From NCBI RefSeq assembly GCF_900115045.1, contig NZ_FOVC01000007.1, positions 62,001 through 126,000 on the forward strand: DNA of 64,000 nucleotides, read 5' to 3'. Positions 52,392 through 60,470 of this stretch are shown here, one piece after another (within the stretch, counting starts at the first letter, position 1; each line of letters begins with the position of its first letter). Source of the DNA: Izhakiella capsodis (GTDB taxonomy: Bacteria > Pseudomonadota > Gammaproteobacteria > Enterobacterales > Enterobacteriaceae). Both the position numbers and the translations under genes were made by a program. The notes under the pieces were generated by a model that was not told the DNA's origin, ran no database searches, and saw only the letters and a program-made list of their open reading frames with translations.

Positions 52392-54236
52392 TTAAAGTAT
52401 TGTAGCGCTGCCCAGCGCCATCAGTAACGCTTGAGGGGAAAGCTGCTGCTGTCGCTGTTTTTCCAGATCGTCGAGCACCACGTGTTGGAGTTCATCATCG
52501 ACGGTGACAATGAAACGTGCTCCCTGACGACAGGCATTTTTTTGTCGGGTTGCGGTTTTAAGCGCGGAGAAGTCACTGGCGATGCTGAGGTCCGGGTAGC
52601 CTTGCCGTATCTGATCGGCAATATGTAACGTGAGTGAGTGCGCGTGACTTTGCGTGGGGATCAGTATGACATCCACTTTCCTGGCTGGCAGTGTCGGACG
52701 CCGTACCTCGTGAAGCAAGTGCATAATAGGCTCCAGCATAAATGCGAAGCCGCAGGCGAAGGTTGGCTGCCCGGTAACCCGGCTGGCACACCCATCATAA
52801 CGCCCACCGCGACACAGTAATCCCGTGTAGGCGCTCCGATCACTATGCCATTCGGCTACCAGATGACAGTAGTCATTGGTAGGGTACATATTCGTATCAT
52901 GTATCCAGGGAATCCCCATGCAATTAAGGCCGTTGCCGAGATGCTCAAAGCGCGCTTTAGATGAAGCAGACAGAAAGTGGGTAAGTGACGGCGCGGTGGT
53001 CGCCAGCCTCTGCAAAAGGCTGTCCTGGTCTGTTAGCAGCAGCTCCGGTTGTGTATCTAATAATTCACTCTGAGCGGCGGTAAGAAGATGACGGATTGGG
53101 TGATAGTAGTTTAACAGGGCGCGACGAAACTGGTGGTACTCCTCTGGCGATCCGGGATTGTTAATTCGTAGCTCGGCATAGTCGTCGAGTTTGAGAAACT
53201 GGAAGAAACGATATTGTAAAATGAGCTGCTCAAGTTCAATGGCCACCCCAGAATAACCAAACGCCTCAACGCCGAGCTGAGAGCTGAGTTGAAGCCTGGC
53301 CGACTGATTAGGGCGGCGAAACAGTGTCCCCTGATACCAGAGCTTGCAGTTAGCGGGTAGCCCGGCATTTTGCGCCAGCAGCCGCAAGCATCCGCGCGTA
53401 CCGTCTCCGGCAAGTAGCGCCTGATTATTGAGTGCAACCGGATTGTTTTCATGTGAGAAAGGCGGATCGTCCAGCGTTTTTTCCCATTCATCCAGTAGAG
53501 GCAGACGCACTTCGTTATAGCTGTAGCGTTGCAGGATACGACCTGCCTGTTTTTCCAGCCAGGCCCATTCTTCAACTTTGCTACGTTCATGTTTGCGAGG
53601 TCGGCCGCACTGGCGTGGGCGTAGCGGTCTCCCTAACTGCTGCTCCATTGTTTCGGTGAAGCGTAAAGTCGCGATGGGACAGTTCTGCTCAAGCGCAAAG
53701 CGAATGCGATTGGTCAGCGCGACGTTAACAGGCTGTTGGTAAAGTTGCTGATAATTCCTTTTACGACAGTCTGCTGTGGCCCCTGAGGCCAGCCAGACAG
53801 CATGTGCAGTGATACGTTCTGTGGGCGTATCAGCAAAACTATGATAGCCGTCTTTTTCCTGATTGCTGCGCTCGACGAATTTTTTGACTAAAAGAAAGTG
53901 GCTGTCAGGTTCGACCGGGCTGGCAAGGAACCGATTATCCCATAGCGTCCCCCGGCGGCCATAACGCTGGTTATACCAAGGGACGTAGTGACGGCCAAGC
54001 GACTGCATAAAACGCCCGAGCCTCTCTTTTGAGCTTGATTCTAACAGCAGCAAAATGTGTTCTGATGCCAGAGAATAGGCATAAAGACTGACCTCAAACT
54101 GCGCAAGAGCAACATCCAGATCGTTGAGAAATTGGTGATAGTCTTCTGGCGCCTGAAATAATGGGGAATAGTTGTGTCCGCGCAGGGCAACCAGATGCGG
54201 TATACCCTGAATAAAAAGTCGTCGGGTTCTGGACAT
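52392..54236 (-). CDS. RAYT (REP-associated tyrosine transposase)-HisRS-like fusion protein, both halves degenerate
   Basis: One uninterrupted 614-codon frame with AAGGA before its ATG. Residues 1-220 match the long Y1/HUH RAYT transposases: MSRTRRLFIQGIPH start, RGHN, LGRFMQSLGRHYVPWYNQRY, GTLWDNRF and the basic GRPRKH tail. The canonical NHVHLLL is EHILLLL (His 60 kept, second His is Leu 62), and the catalytic Tyr of the YIELNPVRA motif is Phe 120. Residues 224-614 match HisRS (WLEKQAGR, RLPLL, LWYQGTLFRRP, GVEAFGYSG, CRGGRYDG). The motif 2 RPEGT is AGDGT, the HisA motif (GLDYYTR) is TNMYPTNDY, and the motif 3 Arg is Pro 503. Neither transposition nor aminoacylation is expected; a nucleic-acid-binding and histidine/tRNA-sensing role is inference. 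It follows the intact hisS paralogue by 112 bp. Confidence 0.85.
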   Translation of the reverse strand: MSRTRRLFIQGIPHLVALRGHNYSPLFQAPEDYHQFLNDLDVALAQFEVSLYAYSLASEHILLLLESSSKERLGRFMQSLGRHYVPWYNQRYGRRGTLWDNRFLASPVEPDSHFLLVKKFVERSNQEKDGYHSFADTPTERITAHAVWLASGATADCRKRNYQQLYQQPVNVALTNRIRFALEQNCPIATLRFTETMEQQLGRPLRPRQCGRPRKHERSKVEEWAWLEKQAGRILQRYSYNEVRLPLLDEWEKTLDDPPFSHENNPVALNNQALLAGDGTRGCLRLLAQNAGLPANCKLWYQGTLFRRPNQSARLQLSSQLGVEAFGYSGVAIELEQLILQYRFFQFLKLDDYAELRINNPGSPEEYHQFRRALLNYYHPIRHLLTAAQSELLDTQPELLLTDQDSLLQRLATTAPSLTHFLSASSKARFEHLGNGLNCMGIPWIHDTNMYPTNDYCHLVAEWHSDRSAYTGLLCRGGRYDGCASRVTGQPTFACGFAFMLEPIMHLLHEVRRPTLPARKVDVILIPTQSHAHSLTLHIADQIRQGYPDLSIASDFSALKTATRQKNACRQGARFIVTVDDELQHVVLDDLEKQRQQQLSPQALLMALGSATIL

Positions 54237-54348
54237 ATTTTCCTTGTTTAATTTCGTTGCTCAGCGCGATTCCGGCATTATGGCTAATGCGGCGTTTATC
54301 CACATTGCATCTTAACCGGAATGCTGCAGGCGTACGGTATGAAACGAA

Positions 54349-55611
54349 TCAGTGGCGTTTACTGAGCTGATCAACGAGTTGCTTTTTATCCGTGGTGATC
54401 TGGGCATTATCAGTCAGATCCCACAGGCGGATCTCGCCGTCATTATTTAAAGTGATAATGTATCTGCAGTGAGTTTTAAGTGCCGTTTGATGTTGTTTCT
54501 TTAACCTGGCACCGCTGCAGTCGACAAGAATATTCAGCGCGCCATTTTCATGGCGCAGGCTTTCCGCGAGCAGCAGTGCTTGTACGCCATCATCGTCAAG
54601 CTCACTGGTTATGACCGCATCCGGTCGGCAATGCCAGTCAGGGTGATCGTTTTGGGTTACGGTTTGAATCAGCAGTAGTAACCGTTCAATACCTATCGCA
54701 AAACCACTTGCAGGCAGCGGTTTATCGCTGAACAGCTGAGCCAGTCCGTCATAGCGCCCACCACCGCAAACCGTCCCCTGCGAGCCGAGTGCGTCAGTGA
54801 TCCATTCGAATACGCTGCGGGTATAGTAATCCAGGCCGCGAACTAGCCGTGGGTTGATCTGATAGGCAATCCCGGCTCTGTCGAGCATCAGACACAGGGT
54901 CTCAAAATGATTGCGTGACTCCTCATGGAGATAATCTAGCAGACGTGGTGCCTGTTCGATCATTTGCTGCATTTCAGGATTTTTACTGTCGAGGATGCGC
55001 AGAGGATTCACTTCAAGCCGCGCGAGGCTATCCTCGTCGAGAAGCGTCCGATGCTGTTCAAACCATTTGATCAGCTCACGGCGGTGCGCTTTTCGCTCCT
55101 CCAGCGTGCCAAGTGAATTAATTTCAAGCCGTACGTGATTGAGAATACCAAGTTCTCTGAACAGATCCCGGACCATAAAAATAAGTTCTGCGTCAACATC
55201 TGCGCCGGCCATGCCAAAGGCTTCGGCTCCGAACTGGGTGAACTGACGCAGCCTGCCTTTTTGCGGCCTCTCATAGCGGAACATCGGCCCTTGATACCAC
55301 AAACGCTGCGTTTTGTTGTAGCACATGTTATTTTCCAGCACCGCACGCATGCAGCCGCTGGTGCCTTCAGGTCGGAGCGTGATGTGCTCGCCATTTTTAT
55401 CGAGAAAGTTATACATCTCTTTGGATACAATATCGGTCGCTTCGCCGACGGCGCGCTCAAAGAGTGATACCGGCTCAAGTAACGGCAGGCGCATCTCCTG
55501 ATAACCGTAGCGATATGCCATATGGCGGAATTTTTTTTCGAGCCATTGCCACATGGGTGTTTCATCGGGTAGAACGTCGCGCATACCACGTATTGCTTTT
55601 AACTTATTCAT
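54349..55611 (-). CDS. Additional histidyl-tRNA synthetase in the histidine decarboxylase cluster
   Basis: A 420-residue class II synthetase with all active-site motifs: motif 2 TLRPEGTSGCMRA, WYQGPMFRYERPQKGR, the histidine-specific RGLDYYTRSVFEW, GGGRYDGL and motif 3 GFAIGIERL. A C-terminal anticodon-binding-like domain follows (residues 330-420) and is more divergent than the core. The normal enterobacterial hisS lies at another locus (near ispG), so this is a second copy. AAGGA precedes ATG 55611. Extra HisRS genes are known in histidine decarboxylase clusters of lactic acid bacteria and Morganella; the likely role is to keep His-tRNA charged, or to sense histidine, while the decarboxylase drains the pool. 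Confidence 0.92.
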   Translation of the reverse strand: MNKLKAIRGMRDVLPDETPMWQWLEKKFRHMAYRYGYQEMRLPLLEPVSLFERAVGEATDIVSKEMYNFLDKNGEHITLRPEGTSGCMRAVLENNMCYNKTQRLWYQGPMFRYERPQKGRLRQFTQFGAEAFGMAGADVDAELIFMVRDLFRELGILNHVRLEINSLGTLEERKAHRRELIKWFEQHRTLLDEDSLARLEVNPLRILDSKNPEMQQMIEQAPRLLDYLHEESRNHFETLCLMLDRAGIAYQINPRLVRGLDYYTRSVFEWITDALGSQGTVCGGGRYDGLAQLFSDKPLPASGFAIGIERLLLLIQTVTQNDHPDWHCRPDAVITSELDDDGVQALLLAESLRHENGALNILVDCSGARLKKQHQTALKTHCRYIITLNNDGEIRLWDLTDNAQITTDKKQLVDQLSKRH

Positions 55612-55706
55612 TTATCTATCCTTATCGCAATTTAACCCCGGCTGTTCTCTTCAGGAAGCTTCCATCGCTGGCTTGCAACAGGAGATGAAAGCCGCTAGCG
55701 TATTGG

Positions 55707-55736
55707 CAGCTCAGCGGCTTGTCGGCCGCTGAGCTG
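55707..55736. repeat. Perfect 12-bp hairpin between hdc and the hisS paralogue
   Basis: Inverted repeat CAGCTCAGCGGC / GCCGCTGAGCTG with a six-base loop, halfway in the 203-bp spacer. There is no T tract on either side, so it is not a simple terminator. It resembles the small palindromes handled by RAYT proteins, but I saw no other copy in the window. Confidence 0.7.
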
Positions 55737-55789
55737 GAAGTGCCGTAAATCTCAGTTGGCTCTGATGGTGGTGGCACTTTTGTTCGACG

Positions 55790-55816
55790 GGTAGGGGCTA
55801 ACCTCTACCCTTTTTC
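55790..55816 (+). terminator. Terminator-like hairpin, T tract on the plus strand, at the hdc 3' end
   Basis: Arms GGGTAGGGG / CCTCTACCC (one G-T pair) with a CTAA loop, followed on the plus strand by TTTTTC. The orientation would stop transcription coming from the plus strand into hdc; on the minus strand there is no T tract and one pair becomes A-C. Confidence 0.55.
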
Positions 55817-56951
55817 ATGCGGCCTGTGCGTTTAGGTCGGCGATGACATCATCGATAAGGCGATCGATCTTGCTGGTGTCCAGGTGGTGGGCAGTGGCAA
55901 TCAGATGTGCGACATCCCCTGACGTTGCCAGGCAGTGTTTTTTCCACACGTCTTCTGAAGGACAAGGGAATACGACGGTAATCGAGTTTTTGTTACGCCA
56001 TGCATCGATGCCTGCGACACGAAAGCGATCGACTGCGTACTGTGCCATCTCGAGGCTATGCTTAATACGGCGCTGCCAGTCGCTGAGACTACGGCTGCGT
56101 ATCGCCTCCCACATCATTAATGGCGTATGGCCGTTGCGCGAACCGGTAATAGTTTTGTCGTGCGCGGAGATGTAGTCAATTTCGACTGATATGCGATCGA
56201 CGTTTTTGCGTTTCGCCACCACGATGCCGCAGGGGATTGGCGAGCCAATCATTTTATGGCCGGAAACGCCAATAGAGTCGATGCCGTCAGCGAAAGTAAA
56301 AGGCTGTGGTTCGTCGACAAACGGTAAAATCATACCGCTCAGGGCTGCGTCAGCGTGCAGATAATACTCATCACGTGGAATGCCAATTTGTTCAATCCGT
56401 TGCTGAATAATTTCGATATTATCGATAGCACCTCTTACCGTGGTTCCGATGTTGGCAAAGATAATCGGATGCTGTTCATTGTCAGCCTGAATTTTCTTGA
56501 TCAGGTCGTCATAGTCAATTTCACCATTAGGCTGTGACTCTACCAGCCGGGACTTGATGCGCAGTAGCTTGACGATTTTAGCGACGGAGTAGTGCGTGTC
56601 TTTGGAGTAATAAAGCGTGCCATCGGGGAACAGTTCTCGGCCAAGATAACAGCCAAACATATTTCCTTCGGTGCCGCCGTTAGTAACATATCCCCAGCTT
56701 TCGTTAAACGGTATATGAAACAGCCGGGCAAAAAACTCCATGACTTCTTTTTCGAACTGGAAGGAGTTGAGCAAATAATTACAGTATTCTGCCCAGTCAC
56801 CGCAATTATTAATTGAGAAACGCATAAAGCGTTCCAGAATGGTGTAATCGAAATCGGCCGACTCAGGGTATCCGAGATTGAAATATTGATTCTTCACACA
56901 ATATGCCCAGAAGGCGTCGAGTTTGTTTTGATCTTTAATTGATAACGTCAT
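55815..56951 (-). CDS. hdc: Pyridoxal-phosphate histidine decarboxylase Hdc
   Basis: A 378-residue group II PLP decarboxylase that converts histidine to histamine, consuming a proton. The PLP lysine is Lys 233 in SGHKMIG; the cofactor-stacking His is in KDTHYSVAK (His 120) and the Asp in HADAALSG (Asp 201). Length and sequence are very close to the Gram-negative Hdc of Morganella, Raoultella and related bacteria, not to the pyruvoyl enzyme of lactic acid bacteria. AAGGAG lies upstream of the ATG. It follows the antiporter by 34 bp and precedes the hisS paralogue by 203 bp. Confidence 0.96.
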   Translation of the reverse strand: MTLSIKDQNKLDAFWAYCVKNQYFNLGYPESADFDYTILERFMRFSINNCGDWAEYCNYLLNSFQFEKEVMEFFARLFHIPFNESWGYVTNGGTEGNMFGCYLGRELFPDGTLYYSKDTHYSVAKIVKLLRIKSRLVESQPNGEIDYDDLIKKIQADNEQHPIIFANIGTTVRGAIDNIEIIQQRIEQIGIPRDEYYLHADAALSGMILPFVDEPQPFTFADGIDSIGVSGHKMIGSPIPCGIVVAKRKNVDRISVEIDYISAHDKTITGSRNGHTPLMMWEAIRSRSLSDWQRRIKHSLEMAQYAVDRFRVAGIDAWRNKNSITVVFPCPSEDVWKKHCLATSGDVAHLIATAHHLDTSKIDRLIDDVIADLNAQAA

Positions 56952-56985
56952 TGTTTAGCTCCTTATGAAATTCGGCTCAGATGAA

Positions 56986-58338
56986 TCAGGCGTTTTTATC
57001 GAGATAAAGAATGTCCTGCCCTTTTTTATTTTTTCCGACGGCAACGAAGCAAAATAGTGGAATAGTGACCATCATCATCACGATGCCCCAGAACATTGAA
57101 TCGCTACCCGCACCGAGTAGGGCGAAAATGCTATAGATCATGCCAATCACTACCATGACGCTATAAAACATAAAGGTTGGGCCTCGGTTTTGTTTTTTTG
57201 AAACCATGATGATTGGCAGTGAAATCAGCGCGTACATATAGGGCAGAAGAGAGGCGAATACCGACATCAGAATGACAACCTGAAATTGTTGAGCAAGGTT
57301 CGGCGAGGCGGTCAGTAGTAGCACCAGACTCATGAGTACCCCGGTGAAAATAAGGCTCTTCATGGGAACGTCGTGCTTATTAGTATCGGCGAAGAATTTC
57401 GGGAAAAGACCTTGTTGAGCGCCAGCCCTGGGACCCTCTGATTGCAAAATTAGCCAGCCGGAAATTGAACCGAAACAGGCAATGATGCTAAGCGCGGAGG
57501 CAATGTTGCCTGCGGTTTCACCAAACATATAACGTGCGGCGTCGGCAAAAGGTGCAGCGGACTTAACCAGCTCTTCATGTGGGACCAGCCCCATAATGAC
57601 CGAACAGCTGCCGACATAGCAGACGGAAGCGATCAGCAAGCCGTAAACCGTTGCCTGAGGAACGGTTTTTTCCGGATTATTGACCTGTCCGGTTGAAACT
57701 ACTGCAGATTCAACACCTAAAAAGCCCCAGAGAGCGATGGAGGCGGCACTAATAATCGCCGAGCTGTCACTTTTACCGGTGCCGTTATACACCGCGCTGA
57801 ACATTTTAGGATCGAACCAAAACCAGCCAACAACGCCGATACCCAGTACGACTAACAGCATGCAACTGGCGGTAAAAGATTGCGCGCGGCCTGCCGCTCT
57901 GGCTCCAAAGCTGGCGAGTACAATAAACCCCCAGAGAATAACAATCGCGGCGATACAGCCATACAGCGGGTTTTTTAGTTCCGGAAAGAAGTAACTCAGA
58001 TATCCAATACCGGCAACCAGCAGAGCGACATTACCTACCCAGGCGCTAATCCAATAGCAAACGGTAGTCTGGAAACCAATAAATGGACCAAAAGCATCGC
58101 TTGCATAGGCGACGATGCCGCCATTTCGTGGCGTCAGCAGGCTGGTTTTTGCAAATACCAGTGCAATTGCTATAACGCCGATAATGGTAAATAACCATCC
58201 CCATAAGGATATATATCCCACACCGGCAAGATTAGTCGGTAACATAAATACGCCGGAACCCATCATATTTGATGCAGTTACCAGCGTAAGTGCAACCACT
58301 CCCATTTTTGTTGCGGAGGCTGAACTTACCTTTCCCAT
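56986..58338 (-). CDS. APC-family antiporter, probable histidine/histamine exchanger
   Basis: A 450-residue inner-membrane protein with about 12 spans of the amino acid-polyamine-organocation family (CadB/PotE/AdiC-like). The N-terminal substrate motif region VTASNMMGSGVFMLP and ALWGFLGVESAVV are typical of the basic amino acid/amine antiporters. Its place as the first gene before hdc points to histidine uptake in exchange for histamine; the substrate is inferred. AGGAACG precedes the ATG. The gene is likely transcribed with hdc. Confidence 0.9.
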   Translation of the reverse strand: MGKVSSASATKMGVVALTLVTASNMMGSGVFMLPTNLAGVGYISLWGWLFTIIGVIAIALVFAKTSLLTPRNGGIVAYASDAFGPFIGFQTTVCYWISAWVGNVALLVAGIGYLSYFFPELKNPLYGCIAAIVILWGFIVLASFGARAAGRAQSFTASCMLLVVLGIGVVGWFWFDPKMFSAVYNGTGKSDSSAIISAASIALWGFLGVESAVVSTGQVNNPEKTVPQATVYGLLIASVCYVGSCSVIMGLVPHEELVKSAAPFADAARYMFGETAGNIASALSIIACFGSISGWLILQSEGPRAGAQQGLFPKFFADTNKHDVPMKSLIFTGVLMSLVLLLTASPNLAQQFQVVILMSVFASLLPYMYALISLPIIMVSKKQNRGPTFMFYSVMVVIGMIYSIFALLGAGSDSMFWGIVMMMVTIPLFCFVAVGKNKKGQDILYLDKNA

Positions 58339-58423
58339 AGTCTCGTTCCTGTTTTGATAAAATGCAGAGATATAAAACCGCTAACGATTTTTGGTCATTC
58401 TATGGGGGAGTTGTTGGTTATTT

Positions 58424-58437
58424 TTGATCAAGGTCAT
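58424..58437. promoter_or_regulatory. Possible FNR/CRP-type site upstream of the hdc operon
   Basis: TTGAT-CAAG-GTCAT matches the FNR consensus at 8 of 10 half-site positions, about 90 bp before the antiporter start. It is compatible with control by low oxygen but could be chance in AT-rich DNA. Confidence 0.25.
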
Positions 58438-58587
58438 TTTTATTTGATGGTAATAATAAATATAAAGTCTCTTTTGGTTAATAATTGATCTTTTTCTCTT
58501 AAATTAACTCCGTCCCATTTTAAATTTATTATATTAAGACGAATGCCTGCTGTGAGATGTATATTTTCGACGTTGCAGGAGGTAATG

Positions 58588-58680
58588 ATGAGCTATTTGA
58601 AAATAGATAATTATCTACTTGTCCTGATGCTCTATCATCCTGAACGTTATCAGCGATGTATCAGCACTGATAACACTTAA
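58588..58680 (+). CDS. Candidate small protein (30 residues)
   Basis: A short frame beginning MSYLKIDNYLLVLMLYHPER, ending CISTDNT, preceded by a perfect AGGAGG five bases before the ATG (an adjacent ATG at 58585 is closer). It is Leu/Tyr-rich in the first half. No homologue is known to me. The strong ribosome site in an otherwise AT-rich intergenic region is the only evidence. It is antisense to the hdc-operon upstream region. Confidence 0.35.
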   Translation: MSYLKIDNYLLVLMLYHPERYQRCISTDNT

Positions 58681-58855
58681 TTATTGAGAGCGAATGGTAA
58701 GTGGCACTTGTATTGGTTGAATTTTTTTCGAGAAGATTATTCGAGTTGTCTGATTTCCGCGATTTAGATTTTACATTATCTCAACTGATCCGGATTTTTA
58801 TCTGAGCGATACAAACAGGCGGATCAGGGGAATTGCGGCTGGGGGATAATATCAA

Positions 58856-59332
58856 TCATTTCGGATAGTCAATGGCAACCACGTACCACTTTTTTACGCC
58901 TTCAGGCGTGGTAACATCAACTTCGTCATCCACCTGTTTCTTCAGTAACGCTCTGGCCATTGGTGAATCAATGGAAATGTAGTCTTTATTCTCACCGTAG
59001 ATCTCTTCCGGTCCGGCAATCCGGAAACGCCGGCTGACACCGCTGTCATTTTCGATGGTTACCCAGGCACCAAAGAAGACGCGTCCTTCCTGCTGTGGGG
59101 CATAATCGACGACCTGAAGTGCGGGCATCAGTTTGCGCAGAAAATACACCCTACGATCGATCTGGCGTAACAGCCTTTTATTGTAGGTATAGTCCGCGTT
59201 TTCTGAGCGATCGCCCAGGCTGGCTGCCCATGAAACAATTTTTGTTATTTCAGGACGCTTTACACGCCACAGATAATCATGTTCTTCCTGCAATTTATTA
59301 AAACCTTCGCGGGTGATGATTTTCGTCGGCAT
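58856..59332 (-). CDS. greB: Transcription elongation factor GreB
   Basis: A 158-residue factor that enters the RNA polymerase secondary channel and stimulates cleavage of backtracked RNA. The N-terminal coiled coil (TREGFNKLQEEHDYLWR; WAASLGDRSENADYTYNKRLLR) includes the acidic loop-tip residues, and the C-terminal FKBP-like domain has ISIDSPMARALLKK. I use ATG 59332 by homology; an in-frame ATG at 59347 is possible. It is divergent from ompR. Confidence 0.95.
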   Translation of the reverse strand: MPTKIITREGFNKLQEEHDYLWRVKRPEITKIVSWAASLGDRSENADYTYNKRLLRQIDRRVYFLRKLMPALQVVDYAPQQEGRVFFGAWVTIENDSGVSRRFRIAGPEEIYGENKDYISIDSPMARALLKKQVDDEVDVTTPEGVKKWYVVAIDYPK

Positions 59333-59750
59333 AGCAAGTGTTTCCATTAAAATTGTCACCAAAGACAGGGAATGAATGCAGTCAACGCAGTTTGATGTAT
59401 GCTTCGATAAGCGTGCAAGCGCATATCTTAGCGTTCCCGGCAGTAACATGACAGCGGGCTTTTTCTATCAGAATGCCGGGTGTTTATCCTGCGTATTGAA
59501 AAAAGCTTTGTGTAACATGACGGAACGGCTGTACACCGAAAACGGGTTGATTCCTGACAATACATCGTTATTGCTTCAGATAGTTCTTACGCTGTGAAAG
59601 TGCCTCTTTTCCCACAAAGTATAAAGATAAGCTGCTGTTTAATATGCTTTGTAACAATTTTGGCTAGAATATAAACTATTATGAATTGTCACAAGCGCTG
59701 GAGTTTTTGAGAATACAGGTTCAGGCAATTGCGCCTTTGGGAGTGTTTAA
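59333..59750. other. greB-ompR divergent intergenic region
   Basis: About 420 bp with the promoters of greB and ompR. A 73-codon frame at 59376-59597 has no ribosome site and is not accepted as a gene. Confidence 0.5.
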
Positions 59751-60470
59751 ATGCAAGAGAACTACAAAATTCTGGTTGTTGACGACGACATGCGTTTGCG
59801 CGCACTGCTTGAACGTTATCTGACCGAACAAGGTTTCCAGGTTCGTAGCGTGGCGAATGCCGAACAGATGGATCGTCTGTTGACGCGCGAATCTTTTCAC
59901 TTGATGGTGCTTGATCTGATGTTACCAGGGGAAGACGGTCTTTCAATTTGCCGTCGCCTACGTAGTCAGAGCAACCCGATGCCCATTATTATGGTCACGG
60001 CAAAAGGGGAAGAGGTCGATCGTATCGTCGGGCTGGAAATTGGCGCGGATGATTACATTCCAAAACCTTTTAATCCGCGTGAGCTGTTAGCGCGAATTCG
60101 CGCTGTATTGCGACGCCAGGCTAACGAGCTGCCGGGTGCGCCTTCTCAGGAAGAAGCGGTAATTGCCTTTGGTAAATTTAAACTTAACCTCGGCACCCGC
60201 GAAATGTTTCGTGAAGATGAGCCTATGCCGCTCACCAGCGGTGAATTTGCCGTACTCAAGGCGCTGGTCAGCCATCCTCGTGAACCGCTTTCCCGCGACA
60301 AGCTGATGAATCTTGCCCGCGGCCGTGAATACAGCGCGATGGAGCGTTCTATCGACGTGCAGATTTCGCGTCTGCGTCGTATGGTCGAAGAAGATCCGGC
60401 CCATCCGCGTTATATTCAGACCGTATGGGGGTTAGGCTACGTTTTCGTGCCAGATGGCAGTAAAGCATGA
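59751..60470 (+). CDS. ompR: Osmolarity response regulator OmpR
   Basis: A 239-residue response regulator controlling porins and acid/osmotic responses. The receiver domain has the acidic pocket (VVDDD), phosphorylated Asp 55 (LDLMLPGEDG) and Lys in PKPFNPRELLARIRAV; the C-terminal winged helix is the founding OmpR type (SVLKALVSHPREPLSRDKLM-like region, then YIQTVWGLGYVFVPDG). Its stop overlaps the envZ start by 4 bp. Confidence 0.98.
   Translation: MQENYKILVVDDDMRLRALLERYLTEQGFQVRSVANAEQMDRLLTRESFHLMVLDLMLPGEDGLSICRRLRSQSNPMPIIMVTAKGEEVDRIVGLEIGADDYIPKPFNPRELLARIRAVLRRQANELPGAPSQEEAVIAFGKFKLNLGTREMFREDEPMPLTSGEFAVLKALVSHPREPLSRDKLMNLARGREYSAMERSIDVQISRLRRMVEEDPAHPRYIQTVWGLGYVFVPDGSKA

Larger units (their letters stand above)
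58339..58855. other. Intergenic region between the hdc operon and greB
   Basis: About 515 AT-rich bases holding the presumed hdc-operon promoter, an FNR-like site and a small plus-strand ORF with a strong ribosome site (listed separately). Nothing else is recognised. Confidence 0.5.

Noticed and set aside
52392..54236. Interpretation as an active transposase/mobile element
   Set aside because: The HUH and Tyr residues are lost, the C-terminal half is HisRS-like, and no flanking target duplications or terminal ends were seen.
55612..55780. Possible leader peptide or T-box before the hisS paralogue
   Set aside because: A GTG-started frame exists but is not His-rich, and I see no T-box core or attenuator with a T tract.
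59376..59597. 73-codon frame between greB and ompR
   Set aside because: No ribosome site; overlaps the promoter region; no conserved motif.
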